A DNA stretch of 64,000 nt from Bradyrhizobium sp. CCBAU 53338. Its GTDB lineage: Bacteria; Pseudomonadota; Alphaproteobacteria; Rhizobiales; Xanthobacteraceae. The notes beneath the pieces were generated by a model. The model was given only the letters and a program-made list of their open reading frames with translations. It had not been told where the DNA came from and searched no databases. Shown here one piece after another: positions 32,188 to 41,912 of the stretch. The translations under genes were made by a program, and so were the position numbers. Position 1 is the stretch's first letter, and each line of letters starts with the position of its first letter. The stretch is from positions 3,596,001 to 3,660,000 of the forward strand of contig NZ_CP030048.1 in NCBI RefSeq assembly GCF_015291665.1. The letters are read 5' to 3'.

Positions 32188-33384
32188 TCACGCCGCGCGC
32201 GCGTCATACGCATACATGAAATCCATGCTCTTCGACCCCAGCGGCAGCAGCCATTTGATCATCTGATTGCGGATGAAGGCGCCGGCGGCGCCGAGTTCGC
32301 GCTTGTTGTTGCCGTTGCGGCGGGCGATGGCGACGATCTTTTCCGCACGGGGGCGCCGCTCGGCCTCGAAGGCCTGGAAGGTGGCGCTGAGTTCCTGGCC
32401 TTCCTGCATCAGGCGGGCGAGCCGCATGGCATCTTCCAGCGCGAGCGAGGCGCCCTGGCCGGCATGAGGGCTGGTTGCATGCGCAGCATCGCCGATCAGC
32501 AGCGAGCGCTTGCGCGACCAGGTCGGCAGGGTCGCGACGTCGAGCGTGTCGGTGACTACGATGTTCTCGGCAGCCTCGATGATGGCCGGGATCGGATCGT
32601 GCCAGCCCTGATGGAAACCGCGCAAATGTTGCTTCAGCGTTTGCTCGTCGAGCGCTCGGAACATCGCGGCGTCCATGCCGTGCGCGGGCTGGGTGCTCCA
32701 CCACATCACGCCGTCCTTCGGATCGGAGCTGCAATAGCCGTAGCCGAAGAAGCCGCTTTGTCCAAACGTGGTCTCGACATGCCGGCCGATCGCCCTTCCG
32801 TCGAGCACGGCATGCGGTACGAAGCCGCCGAAGCCGATCAGGCCGGTGTTGAAGGGTTTGGGACCATCAGGCACCACCTGGCGCCGCGTGATCGAATGCA
32901 CGCCGTCGGCGCCGATCAGGAAGTCGCCCTCGGCGGTGGTGCCGTCGGCGAAATAGGCGATAACAGGCTGGTCGCCCCGGTCCTCGATCTTGATCAGGCG
33001 CTTGTCGAAATAAAGCGAGACGCAGGCGCACCAGGCCTTGTCGATCAGGATCTCGTTCAGCGTGGCGCGGCAGACATTGACCGCGGGCTGGCCGAAGCGC
33101 CGCGCCATGTCGCGGTTGATAGAGCCGAGCCGTCGACCTTCTTGCGAATAGAAGTCGAAGGACTCCGCGATCGAGCCGCGGCTGATCAACTCTTCCGCGA
33201 GCCCGATCTCGTCCATCACATGCATGCCGTTCGGCGCGATCTGGAGGCCGCCGCCGATGCCTTTGGAGTAGGGCCATGCTTCGTAGATCGCCGATTCGAT
33301 GCCGGCGCGGCGCAGCAGGATCGCGGTCACGGGCCCGGCGATGCCGGCGCCGATGATCAGGGCCTTGCGGGGACGATGAGGCAT
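32188..33384 (-). CDS. FAD-dependent aromatic-type monooxygenase
   Basis: This protein has 398 residues from ATG 33384. The dinucleotide-binding GxGxxG is in ALIIGAGIAGPVTAILLRRAG. The DG motif is in FLIGADGVHSITRR near 155, and the FAD-ribityl GD motif in LLIGDAAHATSPHAGQGAS near 295. This is the class A flavoprotein hydroxylase pattern seen in 6-hydroxynicotinate or salicylate hydroxylases. It is divergent from a MarR gene with a palindrome between, so it is likely induced by its aromatic substrate. The substrate is not readable. Confidence 0.92.
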   Translation of the reverse strand: MPHRPRKALIIGAGIAGPVTAILLRRAGIESAIYEAWPYSKGIGGGLQIAPNGMHVMDEIGLAEELISRGSIAESFDFYSQEGRRLGSINRDMARRFGQPAVNVCRATLNEILIDKAWCACVSLYFDKRLIKIEDRGDQPVIAYFADGTTAEGDFLIGADGVHSITRRQVVPDGPKPFNTGLIGFGGFVPHAVLDGRAIGRHVETTFGQSGFFGYGYCSSDPKDGVMWWSTQPAHGMDAAMFRALDEQTLKQHLRGFHQGWHDPIPAIIEAAENIVVTDTLDVATLPTWSRKRSLLIGDAAHATSPHAGQGASLALEDAMRLARLMQEGQELSATFQAFEAERRPRAEKIVAIARRNGNNKRELGAAGAFIRNQMIKWLLPLGSKSMDFMYAYDARAA

Positions 33385-33437
33385 TGGCTTGCTCCGGACG
33401 TTTCCGTGGTGCTAGGAGAAATTACGGTCGCTAAATC

Positions 33438-33452
33438 TCTTAGCAACTAAGA
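33438..33452. promoter_or_regulatory. Palindromic operator candidate for the MarR regulator
   Basis: TCTTAG-CAA-CTAAGA: perfect 6-base arms with a three-base spacer in the 97-base divergent promoter region between the monooxygenase and marR-type genes. A related half-site (AGTAAGATA) follows about 20 bases later. Size and position suit a MarR dimer. Confidence 0.6.
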
Positions 33453-33481
33453 TATACATCGAGTAAGATATGAGGTGAGCC

Positions 33482-34000
33482 TTGTCAAGGACAAAGGCGC
33501 GCGCGGCGTTGCTGGGGGAATTGGAGGAGGCGATGCGTCGGTCGTCCGCGCAGGGCGTCCTCTATGGCCAGACCGTTGCGAACGTTGCCGGAATTGCCAA
33601 TTCCGACCTCGAATGCATGGACATTCTCTATCTCGAGGGCCGCGTGACGGCGGGCCGGCTTGCCGAGGTGACGGGGCTGACGACGGGCGCCATCACTGGC
33701 GTGGTGGATCGGCTTGAGAAGGCGGGGTTGGTGCGCCGCGAGCGGGACGAGGCCGATCGCCGCAAGGTCTACATTGCCGTCGTACCGGAGACCGCGATGA
33801 AGATCGGCCAGCTCTACGTGCCGATGCAGCAGGCGATGGAGAAGGTGTTCAGCACCTATACCGACGAAGAGCTGCGCCTGCTGCTGCGTTTCGCCAATGA
33901 GGGCTACAAGAGCATCCTGGCTGCGACCGCGACGTTGAAGGGCCTGCTCGACACGCCGCCGGAGAAGCGGCCCGATCTCAAGCTGAAGCAGCATCGTTAG
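33482..34000 (+). CDS. MarR-family transcriptional regulator
   Basis: This protein has 172 residues from TTG 33482, chosen because GAGGTGAG lies directly upstream. The winged-helix core reads NSDLECMDILYLEGRVTAGR, LAEVTGLTTGAITGVVDRLE and KAGLVRRERDEADRRKVYI, with long flanking helices. It is divergent from the FAD monooxygenase and probably represses it and itself through the palindrome at 33438-33452. Its 3' end overlaps the convergent ligase-like gene by 23 bases. Confidence 0.9.
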   Translation: MSRTKARAALLGELEEAMRRSSAQGVLYGQTVANVAGIANSDLECMDILYLEGRVTAGRLAEVTGLTTGAITGVVDRLEKAGLVRRERDEADRRKVYIAVVPETAMKIGQLYVPMQQAMEKVFSTYTDEELRLLLRFANEGYKSILAATATLKGLLDTPPEKRPDLKLKQHR

Positions 34001-35225
34001 TCTTGTAGGCCTGTGCGGCTGCGATCATGCCCCACATCGCGCCCAGCATCATCCAGAAGTGCCGCCAGTGGTCGGTGTCGATCACGAAGCTTTCGCCGAC
34101 AGTGCCGACGAAGGCCGAGAATACCGCCAGGTAAGCGCGCTGCCAGGGCACGCGGACGAAGATGTGGCGGAAGCCCATGACGACGGTGGTGAAGACCAGC
34201 GCGGGATAGCATACGCCGGAAAGCCAGCCGCCGGACATGAACGCGTTCAGATAGGAATTGTGGGTGTCTTCGGGGAAGAAGCGGTGGAATTGCAAGGGGC
34301 CGATGCCGAACGGCAGGTCGAGCGCCATCTCCGCACCAAGGATGTGCCGGCCGAACCGGCCGAAGCGGCCCTCGTCGTAGCTCTGGTCGAAGCTCGCGCG
34401 CTGCTTGAACATCTCGGCGACGGAGTCGAACGACAGCAGCACCGCGATCAACGCGAGGCCCAGCACCACGGCGACGATGGCCATGATGATGATGCGCGAG
34501 CGCTGCGCATTGGTGCGGCTGGTCAGCACCATCAGCGCCAGCATGAAGGCTGACGTCAGGATCAGTCCACCCCAGGCGGCGCGGGAGAAGGCGAGCAGGA
34601 TCGCCAGTGACATGATGCCGAAGGCGATGACGTTCCGGAAAGCCTTGGCGAGCTTGTCCGAGACCACGCTCTGGAGCGCAAACAGCGCCGGCAGGATCAG
34701 GAAGGCACCCAGCACGTTCGGGTCTTTGAAGGTGCCGCGGGCGCGCTCATAGAGCGTCAGGAGGTCGTGGCCGCCGGGAACCAGATTGAAGTAGCCCGCG
34801 ATCGCCGAGAGCGAGGCGATCATCGCACCGACCACGAGGCCGCGGCGCAGCATGTCGAGCCGCGCCGCCGTGTCCTCGGAGGTGACCATGGCGAAGAACA
34901 CCACTGTTACCGCCATGTACCAGGACGTCGCGATCCAGCTTGCGACCTCGGACTGGTCGAGCAGCGGGATCGCGCTGATGGTGTAGCCGACATTGAGCAG
35001 GACCAGGGCCAACACCAGCGGCATCAGCACGAGCTTGAGCCGCAGGCCGGTGGCGAAGAAGGCGACGGTGGCGAGCAGCGTCACGATCTCGTAGGGGCTC
35101 GGCTCGATGAAGACGATCGCGCCTGATGCGCCGACCAGCCACACCAGCGCGCGCTGGAGGGCCAGCACGCCGGGTGCAGCCGGTGCGGCTGTTGTCATTC
35201 CACCGGCTGTCGCCGCATACGCCAT
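33978..35225 (-). CDS. O-antigen ligase/Wzy-like polysaccharide polymerase
   Basis: This protein has 415 residues from ATG 35225 with ten or more predicted membrane segments. It has a large periplasmic loop in the last third containing EDTHNSYLNAFMSGGW, the conserved HNxxL-type motif of the O-antigen ligase/Wzy_C superfamily (PF04932). RGTFKDPNVLGAF near 165 and FSRAAWGG near 215 are also family-like. It probably polymerises or transfers lipid-linked polysaccharide in the inner membrane. It lies in an EPS locus with the glycosylphosphotransferase directly upstream. Confidence 0.88.
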   Translation of the reverse strand: MAYAATAGGMTTAAPAAPGVLALQRALVWLVGASGAIVFIEPSPYEIVTLLATVAFFATGLRLKLVLMPLVLALVLLNVGYTISAIPLLDQSEVASWIATSWYMAVTVVFFAMVTSEDTAARLDMLRRGLVVGAMIASLSAIAGYFNLVPGGHDLLTLYERARGTFKDPNVLGAFLILPALFALQSVVSDKLAKAFRNVIAFGIMSLAILLAFSRAAWGGLILTSAFMLALMVLTSRTNAQRSRIIIMAIVAVVLGLALIAVLLSFDSVAEMFKQRASFDQSYDEGRFGRFGRHILGAEMALDLPFGIGPLQFHRFFPEDTHNSYLNAFMSGGWLSGVCYPALVFTTVVMGFRHIFVRVPWQRAYLAVFSAFVGTVGESFVIDTDHWRHFWMMLGAMWGMIAAAQAYKTNDAASA

Positions 35226-35298
35226 CAGATGCTCACGCTACTGGCACGCTACAAATACCGCTGTCATCGCCCGGCCTGACCGGGCATGACGGAGAAAC

Positions 35299-36846
35299 TC
35301 AATACGCGTTCTCGTTCTTGGTCAGCAGCGAGAGCGGCGTCTTCAGGAGAATGACGAGGTCGAACAGCACCGACCAGTTCTCGATGTAGTAGAGGTCGAA
35401 CTCGACGCGCTTCTGGATCTTCTCTTCGTTGTCGATCTCGCCGCGCCAGCCGTTGATTTGGGCCCAGCCGGTGATGCCGGGCTTGACGCGGTGGCGGGCG
35501 AAATAGCCGTCGACGGCCTCGTCGAACAGGCGGCTCTGCAGCTTGCCCTGCACCGCGTGCGGACGCGGGCCGACCAGAGACAGATTGCCTGAAAACACCA
35601 CGTTGAACAGCTGCGGCAGCTCGTCGAGACTGGTCTTGCGGATGAAGCGGCCGACGCGGGTGACGCGTGGATCGTTCTTGGTGACGACCTTCGAGGCGGT
35701 CGGGTCGGCCTGATGGTGATACATCGAGCGGAATTTGTAGACATCGATGCGCTCGTTGTTGAAGCCGAACCGCTTCTGGCGGAACAGCACGGGGCCGGGG
35801 CTGTCGAGCTTCACGGCCAGCGCGACCAGCGCCATCACTGGGAGGGCCGCGAGCAGTGCGAGGCCACCGACGACGCGGTCGAACAGCCATTTCATCACGA
35901 GGTCCCAATCGGTGATCGGGGCCTCGAACACGTCGAGCGTCGGCACCTCGCCGAGATAGGAATAGGAGCGCGGGCGGAAGCGCAGCCTGTTGGTATGCGC
36001 GGACAGACGGATGTCGACCGGCAGCACCCATAGCTTCTTCAGCATCTCCAGGATGCGCGTCTCCGCCGAGATCGGCAATGCGAATAGCACGAGATCGACA
36101 CGGGTGCGGCGGGCGAACTCGACGATGTCGTCGACCTTGCCGAGTTTGCTTGCGCCAGCGCAGGTGTCGAGTGCGCGGCTGTCATTGCGATCGTCGAACA
36201 CGCCGAGCACGTGGATGTCGGAATCCTCCTGCGCCTTCAGTGCCTCGACCAGCTCCTCGCCGTTGCTGTCGGAGCCGACGATGATGGTGCGGCGATCGAG
36301 CCGGCCCTGACGCGCCCAGCTGCGCACCAGCGAGCGCAGGACGAGGCGCTCGGCGATCAGCGCGGTGAGGCCGAGGAAGTAGAAGGCGGCGAGCCACAGC
36401 CGCGACATGTCGCTGCCGAACTTGGCGAAGAAGGAGATGCCGATGAACAGGAGGAAGACGAACGACCAGGACGAGATCATTCGCGTCATCTGCTTGAGCT
36501 GGCCGCGGAACAGCTGCACCTGGTAGATGTCAGCGGCCTGGAAGCAGACCACGGCGGCGACCGCGACGGCGACGATCTCTGCGGGATAGACCCAGCTGAA
36601 TCCGATCACCGGCATGACGTAGCCGACATAGACGGCGATGCCGATCATGCTCAGCAGAACGAAATCGACGGCGCGCGCGATCCCGGCGATCACGATCGGC
36701 GAATAGGCGCGCGCGACCTTCTGATTGACGACATCGAGCGCAGCCGGCGTCAGGCGGCGGCGGCGCTCGACAAAAGGCTGTTCAGCAGGTTTGACCGCGG
36801 CGCTGGTCGCGGCATCGAGCATCGAGCGTGCGTTGAGCGGTTCCAC
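35299..36846 (-). CDS. Undecaprenyl-phosphate glycosylphosphotransferase (WcaJ-type)
   Basis: Residues are counted from GTG 36846; the frame stays open to 36903. Four N-terminal membrane segments are followed by a CoA-binding-like domain ([20 protein letters not shown]). The C-terminal bacterial sugar transferase domain has [40 protein letters not shown] and the catalytic-region [20 protein letters not shown], then [18 protein letters not shown]. It transfers a hexose-1-phosphate to undecaprenyl phosphate, the first step of EPS repeat-unit assembly. Length is typical (about 515). Confidence 0.92.
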   Translation of the reverse strand: MEPLNARSMLDAATSAAVKPAEQPFVERRRRLTPAALDVVNQKVARAYSPIVIAGIARAVDFVLLSMIGIAVYVGYVMPVIGFSWVYPAEIVAVAVAAVVCFQAADIYQVQLFRGQLKQMTRMISSWSFVFLLFIGISFFAKFGSDMSRLWLAAFYFLGLTALIAERLVLRSLVRSWARQGRLDRRTIIVGSDSNGEELVEALKAQEDSDIHVLGVFDDRNDSRALDTCAGASKLGKVDDIVEFARRTRVDLVLFALPISAETRILEMLKKLWVLPVDIRLSAHTNRLRFRPRSYSYLGEVPTLDVFEAPITDWDLVMKWLFDRVVGGLALLAALPVMALVALAVKLDSPGPVLFRQKRFGFNNERIDVYKFRSMYHHQADPTASKVVTKNDPRVTRVGRFIRKTSLDELPQLFNVVFSGNLSLVGPRPHAVQGKLQSRLFDEAVDGYFARHRVKPGITGWAQINGWRGEIDNEEKIQKRVEFDLYYIENWSVLFDLVILLKTPLSLLTKNENAY

Positions 36847-36963
36847 GGGCGAACGTCCATTCCAAAGACCCGCGGGCGCGGCGTTGCGTCCCCGGGCATG
36901 CATCCCCTGGCGCTTCGATTATCGGACAAATCGGAAGATTCTCTAAAGCCGGCTTAAGAATGG

Positions 36964-38097
36964 TTAATGATTGGCAAATGCATCGCGGTATCCCGCGAGC
37001 ACGCCGTCGACCATCGCATGCTGGGAGAAATGCGCCGAAATGCGCTCGCGCAAGGCGGATGCGCGCTGCGCGGTCGCTCCCGTATCCGCGAGTGCGGCCT
37101 CGATCGCCTGGGCCATGGCTTCGGCGTTGCTCGCCGCGAACAGGGCCTGGCTCTCGCTGCCAAATATCTCGGGAATACCGCCGACGCGCGCTGCGATCAT
37201 GGGAATGCCGGCCGCGCCCGCCTCGATCACGACATAGGGCATGGAATCGCCGCGTGAGGGCACGACCAGCAGCCGGCCCTTGGAGAAGCCGTATCGCGCC
37301 TTGACGTGGCCGATGAAGCGGATCGTGTCCGTCAGGCCTAGTCTCTCGACCTGCGCCTTCAGCGCGGCGGTCTCTTCGCCATCACCGCCGAGTGTCAGCG
37401 TGACCTTGTTGCCGCGCTCATGCAGCAGCGCCACCGCGTCGACCAAGAGATCGGCGCCCTTGATGTGCCTGAACTCGCCGACATAGGCGAGGTCGGTGGC
37501 GTCGTCGGCGACGACGACCGGCTCGAACTCTTCCGGCGTCACGCCGTTGAAGACGCAACGCACCACGCCCTTGGGCGTGCCGACGATACGCTGATATGTG
37601 TCGCGGGCGAAGGCGCTCTCGAACAGGAACAGATCCGTCGAGTCCATCAGCGTGCGCTCGAGGCGCGCGTAGAATTCGCCCTTCAAGGTGTTGAGGGGAT
37701 AGTGCAGCGAGCCGCCGTGCGGGGTGTAGATGCGGATGGTCTCGTCGGACCGCCGCCGCATGCGGACAAAGGCGCCGGCCTTGGCGCCGTGGCCGTGCAT
37801 GACGTCCGGCTTGAGCTGGCCGATCAGGCGCCGCATCCGGAGCCAAACCAGAAAATCGTCCGGCGAAGGTTCGCGGCGGATCGCGAGCCGATGCACGCCG
37901 AGCTTCAGGCGCGGCGCGAGCTCGGTCAGCGCCTTCTCGGCGCGCTCGCCGCCGGTGAGGCTGTCCGCGAGAATCCCGACATGATGGCCGCGATCGATCT
38001 GGCCGTTGGCCAGGTCGAGAATGTGGCGGAAGATGCCGCCGACGGGCGCGCGCACGGCGTGCAGGATTCGAAGCGGCTGGTCAGGAGAGGGGGGCAT
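36964..38097 (-). CDS. Glycosyltransferase family 4
   Basis: This protein has 377 residues from ATG 38097. The N-terminal acceptor domain has RILHAVRAPVGGIFRHILDL and KPDVMHGHGAKAGAF. The GT-B C-terminal donor domain has DLAYVGEFRHIKGADLLVDA, LTLGGDGEE, and the PSRGDSMPYVVIEAGAAG Glu that binds nucleotide sugar in GT4 enzymes. It adds a sugar to the growing lipid-linked EPS unit at the cytoplasmic face. It is co-directional with the glycosylphosphotransferase and divergent from the Wzc-like gene. Confidence 0.92.
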   Translation of the reverse strand: MPPSPDQPLRILHAVRAPVGGIFRHILDLANGQIDRGHHVGILADSLTGGERAEKALTELAPRLKLGVHRLAIRREPSPDDFLVWLRMRRLIGQLKPDVMHGHGAKAGAFVRMRRRSDETIRIYTPHGGSLHYPLNTLKGEFYARLERTLMDSTDLFLFESAFARDTYQRIVGTPKGVVRCVFNGVTPEEFEPVVVADDATDLAYVGEFRHIKGADLLVDAVALLHERGNKVTLTLGGDGEETAALKAQVERLGLTDTIRFIGHVKARYGFSKGRLLVVPSRGDSMPYVVIEAGAAGIPMIAARVGGIPEIFGSESQALFAASNAEAMAQAIEAALADTGATAQRASALRERISAHFSQHAMVDGVLAGYRDAFANH

Positions 38098-38300
38098 TCA
38101 TCAAAACCAGCGCTCGACTGCGACTGCCGACCAATGTTCTCGAAATATCGAGATGGATTAAGGGCCCTCGTGGTTAACAAACGGTGACGAGCGCGCGTAC
38201 GCTGCCCGCGAGATGCCCCCGATTAACCCAGCGGCAACCTTAATGGAGTGTAATCGGCCCATCGAGGTACACGAGTGGCGTTGCCCTGCGGGAGTGTTCG

Positions 38301-40562
38301 ATGCGTTTAGCGTTCTGGCGTGCCGGCAAGGACAAGGCCGTCATCGAGCGGGCCGTTTCGAAAGCCAAGCACGAAACCAAGCCTGAGGCCAAGCATCAGG
38401 TTGAAGCCAAGCCCGCGCCGATGGCCGTAAAGCAGGTGCCTGCCGAATCCGGCGACATCGATCTGCATGCGCTCGGTGGCGCGCTCGCGCGCAAGCGCGG
38501 CTGGATCGTCGTGCCGACGGTGCTGGCGCTCGTCGCGTCGGTCGCCGTCGTCAATCTCGTCACGCCGCGCTACAAGTCGGAAGCCCGCATCCTGATCGAC
38601 GGCCGCGAGAACGTCTTCCTGCGCCCGAGCAGCGACCGCAGCACCGAGGAGCGGCAGGCGCTCGACCCCGAGGCCGTCACCAGCCAGGTGCAACTCGTGC
38701 TGTCGCGCGACCTCGCCCGCGAGATCATCAAGAAGAACAAGCTGGCCGAGCGGCCGGAATTCGATCCCGTGCTGCAAGGCGTCTCGCCGCTGAAATCGCT
38801 CGCCGCGCTGATCGGCATCGGTCGCGATCCGTTCTCGATGACGCCGGAAGAGCGCGTGCTTGACGCGTATTACGACCGGCTTCAGGCTTACGCCGTCGAC
38901 AAGTCGCGCGTGATCGTGGTCGAATTCCAGTCGCAGGATCCCGAGCTTGCGGTCCGCGTCGCCAATTCGATCGCCGACGGCTATCTCGTGCTCCAGCAGG
39001 CCGCGCGCCAGGATCAGGCGCGCAACGCCAGCCAGTGGCTTGCAGGCGAGATAGAGAATCTGCGCAAGAAGGTCTCCGACGCCGAAGCCAAGGTCGAGGA
39101 CTTCCGCTCGAAGTCGTCGCTGTTCGTCGGCACCAACAACACCACGCTGTCGAACCAGCAGATGGGCGAGGTCAACACCCAGCTCAACAATGCGCGCGCG
39201 CTGAAGGCGGACGCCGAGTCCAAGGCCCGGTTGATTCGCGAGATGCTTCAGAGCGGCAAGCCTATCGAGGCCTCCGAGGTCGTGAACTCCGAGCTGATGC
39301 GGCGCTTGTCGGAGCAGCGGGTGACGCTGCGTGCGCAGCTCGCGGAGCAATCGTCCACGCTGCTCGGCAATCATCCGCGCATCAAGGAACTGAAGGCGCA
39401 GCTCAGCGACCTCGACGGTCAGATCCGCGACGAGGCGGCCAAGATCTCGCGCTCGCTGGAAAACGACGCGCGGATCGCCAGTGGCCGGGTCGACGGCCTG
39501 ACCACCAGCCTCGAGCAGCTCAAGAAGCAGGCCACCTCGACCAACGGCCAGGACGTCCAGCTCCGTGCGCTCGAGCGCGAAGCCAAGGCGCAGCGCGACT
39601 TGCTTGAAACCTATCTCGCCAAATACCGCGAAGCCAATACCCGCGAGACCATCGATACCGCCCCGACGGAGGGCCGCATCATCTCGCGCGCCATCGTCTC
39701 CAATACGCCGGCCTATCCGAAGAAACTGCCGATCGTGCTGATCGCGACACTGGCGACGCTGCTGCTCTCGTCCGGTCTCGTCGTCACCGGCGAGCTTCTG
39801 CGCCAGACCGCACCGCGTGCCATCGGCACGCTCGCGCCGGCGGTGGTTCGCCAAGAGCCGGTTGTCCAGGAGCCGGTCGTGCAAGAGCCGATCGCCGATG
39901 CGGTCGAGATCGAGTCTGCACCGCTCCAGCCGGAGATGACAGCCAGCGTCAATGTCAGCGAAGTCGCCGAGATCGGGCAGCTGGCCGAAAACCTCAAGGC
40001 CGCAGGTCCGGCCGCGAAGAAGGTGACCGTCCTCGGCACCGCGTCCGGCGACGCCATCACGTTGTCCGCGCTGACGCTCGCCCGGCATCTGGCGCGCGAC
40101 GCGCGTGTTGTCGTGGTCGATCTCGCCGCGTCCTCGCCCACGATCGCCGCAGTGTCCGTCGATCCGACGGCGCCCGGTCTCGCCGAGCTCATGCAGGGGC
40201 AGGCTTCGTTTGCGCAGGTCATCACGCGCGACAAGCTCTCGCGGCTGCATCTGGTCATGGCCGGTCGTCCCGGCTTCGATCGCAGCGTGCTCCAGTCGCC
40301 GCGGGTGACGCTCGCCATCGACGCGTTGCTGCGTGCTTACGATCATGTGCTGGTCGATGCCGGGAGCGCCGAGGATCTGCCGGCCGAACTGCTGACGGCA
40401 CATGCCCGCGCCGTCGTGGTACCCGATGTTTCGATGGAGGCCGACGCGCGCGCGCTGATGTGTGAGCAACTCAAGGCGGTCGGTTTCAGCGATGTGACCA
40501 TGCTGAGCCGGCCGGTGCAGCCGTCGGATGCTGGCGAGGCGCCGCGCGTGGTGGCGGCGTAA
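38301..40562 (+). CDS. Wzc/GumC-like polysaccharide co-polymerase with degenerate kinase domain
   Basis: This 753-residue protein has a Wzz domain with first membrane segment near 70-90 (RGWIVVPTVLALVASVAVVN). A long coiled-coil periplasmic region lies at about 240-440 and a second membrane segment near 475-495. The C-terminal BY-kinase-like ATPase fold (about 570-735) has no P-loop: at the Walker A place it reads VLGTASGDAITLSALTLA, lacking GK[ST]. Walker A' (RVVVVDLAAS) and B (HVLVDAG) are recognisable. There is no Tyr cluster at the C terminus. It probably sets chain length and export without kinase activity. Confidence 0.9.
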   Translation: MRLAFWRAGKDKAVIERAVSKAKHETKPEAKHQVEAKPAPMAVKQVPAESGDIDLHALGGALARKRGWIVVPTVLALVASVAVVNLVTPRYKSEARILIDGRENVFLRPSSDRSTEERQALDPEAVTSQVQLVLSRDLAREIIKKNKLAERPEFDPVLQGVSPLKSLAALIGIGRDPFSMTPEERVLDAYYDRLQAYAVDKSRVIVVEFQSQDPELAVRVANSIADGYLVLQQAARQDQARNASQWLAGEIENLRKKVSDAEAKVEDFRSKSSLFVGTNNTTLSNQQMGEVNTQLNNARALKADAESKARLIREMLQSGKPIEASEVVNSELMRRLSEQRVTLRAQLAEQSSTLLGNHPRIKELKAQLSDLDGQIRDEAAKISRSLENDARIASGRVDGLTTSLEQLKKQATSTNGQDVQLRALEREAKAQRDLLETYLAKYREANTRETIDTAPTEGRIISRAIVSNTPAYPKKLPIVLIATLATLLLSSGLVVTGELLRQTAPRAIGTLAPAVVRQEPVVQEPVVQEPIADAVEIESAPLQPEMTASVNVSEVAEIGQLAENLKAAGPAAKKVTVLGTASGDAITLSALTLARHLARDARVVVVDLAASSPTIAAVSVDPTAPGLAELMQGQASFAQVITRDKLSRLHLVMAGRPGFDRSVLQSPRVTLAIDALLRAYDHVLVDAGSAEDLPAELLTAHARAVVVPDVSMEADARALMCEQLKAVGFSDVTMLSRPVQPSDAGEAPRVVAA

Positions 40563-40601
40563 TCTCCCGCAAGCGAATCGAGTTTTCGAAAGCTTGGTCC
40601 G

Positions 40602-41783
40602 CTAACCGAACGCCTGGCGCAGCCGCCGTGCCAGGTCGAACAGCATCTGGTTCTGCTTCACCAGGCGCTTGCCATGGTTCAGCGAGGACATCGCCATTGC
40701 CGCGAGCTTGCCGCGCGAGGTCAAGGGCACGAAGCTGTCGAAGATGTCCTCGTCGCTCTTGCAGAACATGCGCTTGTAGTCGTCCGAGCCGATGCCGAGG
40801 TCGAGTGATCGGTAGCCGCGCTCGGCGTAACGGTCGATGATGTAACGCATCAGGATCAGGCCCGGGCTGTAACGGGCATGCTCGGACATCGTGTAAGTGT
40901 TGAACATCGAGGAGAAGCGCTGGCCGTCGGCGACGCCGGCGAAGATTGCGATCACTTCCTCCTGGCATTCGAGCACATGGATGTCGATGATCCGGCCTTC
41001 GCCGCGCGGCGTGAGGCAGGCGTTGCGGATGAACTGTTCGACCCCAGGCTCGGCAAAGACATCAGGCAGTTTCTGCTCCGCCATCCGCGCCGGCTTGACG
41101 CGGAAGAACCAGTCGAGCAGGCGGGCGATGTCGGCGTCCGTTGTCGCAAGGTGATAGCGGTAGCCGGCGAGCGCCTGAAGCTTCTTCTCCTTGCTCTTCA
41201 GCCGGCGGCGGAAGGAGTTGCTGATCCGCGAGGCTGGGGGACCGCCCGGCTCGATCGTCAGCAGCGGGCAGCCGTTGATGGCACTCTGCTGCGGCAACAA
41301 CGCAAACGGGTTTTGCTGGTCGTGCCAGCGCTTGGGCTGCTGCGTCAGCGCGAGCACGTCGACCTGATCACGCAAGGGGGCGAACAGTGCGTCGATATCC
41401 GTGGCAACGGCCTGTGCCGCGAACTCGGCGTTCCACAGCCCCATGTTGAAGGTCGTATGCTTGCCGCCCATGAAGCAGGCCGTACGGACGCCGTGGCTTT
41501 GGCGGAGTGCGAGCGGCAGCAGCGCGAGCGGCCGCGCCTCGGCGTCGCGCGCAATGACGATGAAGGGGCGGGCGCCCTCGCGTTCTCCGACCGAGCGCTG
41601 CCACGAGGCGAGGAAATCGAACCGCTGATAGGGCGTGGAGAGGTGACCGGGCTCTTCGAGCGCACGCCAGGCCGCCTCGGCCTCCGCAAGATCTCGGACG
41701 ACGTCGACATGCCCGATACGGCTCGCTTTCGACCGTGCTGGCGATTCTGCCGTCCGGCTTTGCACCGCCGCAGCCATGGTCAT
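40602..41783 (-). CDS. CelD/BcsL-like GNAT-fold acyltransferase
   Basis: This protein has 393 residues from ATG 41783; the much longer open frame to 42755 is antisense to the next gene and rejected. The pattern is that of the Acetyltransf_6/CelD family: STPYQRFDFLASWQRSVGE near 45, ARPLALLPLALR, NSFRRRLKSKEKKLQAL near 195, and late SPGLILMRYIIDRYAERGYR and LDLGIGSDDYKRMFC. Members decorate exopolysaccharides or cellulose with acyl groups, or add amino acids as FemX-like enzymes. It lies in the EPS locus, divergent from the deacetylase-like gene. Confidence 0.88.
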   Translation of the reverse strand: MTMAAAVQSRTAESPARSKASRIGHVDVVRDLAEAEAAWRALEEPGHLSTPYQRFDFLASWQRSVGEREGARPFIVIARDAEARPLALLPLALRQSHGVRTACFMGGKHTTFNMGLWNAEFAAQAVATDIDALFAPLRDQVDVLALTQQPKRWHDQQNPFALLPQQSAINGCPLLTIEPGGPPASRISNSFRRRLKSKEKKLQALAGYRYHLATTDADIARLLDWFFRVKPARMAEQKLPDVFAEPGVEQFIRNACLTPRGEGRIIDIHVLECQEEVIAIFAGVADGQRFSSMFNTYTMSEHARYSPGLILMRYIIDRYAERGYRSLDLGIGSDDYKRMFCKSDEDIFDSFVPLTSRGKLAAMAMSSLNHGKRLVKQNQMLFDLARRLRQAFG

Positions 41784-41912
41784 TCGCGAAACCTGTCGAG
41801 AAAACGAAAAATACGTATTTCGGCCTGTGGCCGACCTTTGCAAATAAATGTCAACAAAGGGTAATGACAATGGCTGCGGGAACCGGCCGCCGGCGAACGC
41901 GAAGGTGGGGTT

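Noticed and set aside
38307..40469. 720-codon open frame antisense to the Wzc-like gene
   Set aside because: Shadow frame; composition dominated by Arg, Leu, Gly and Asp with no recognisable fold.
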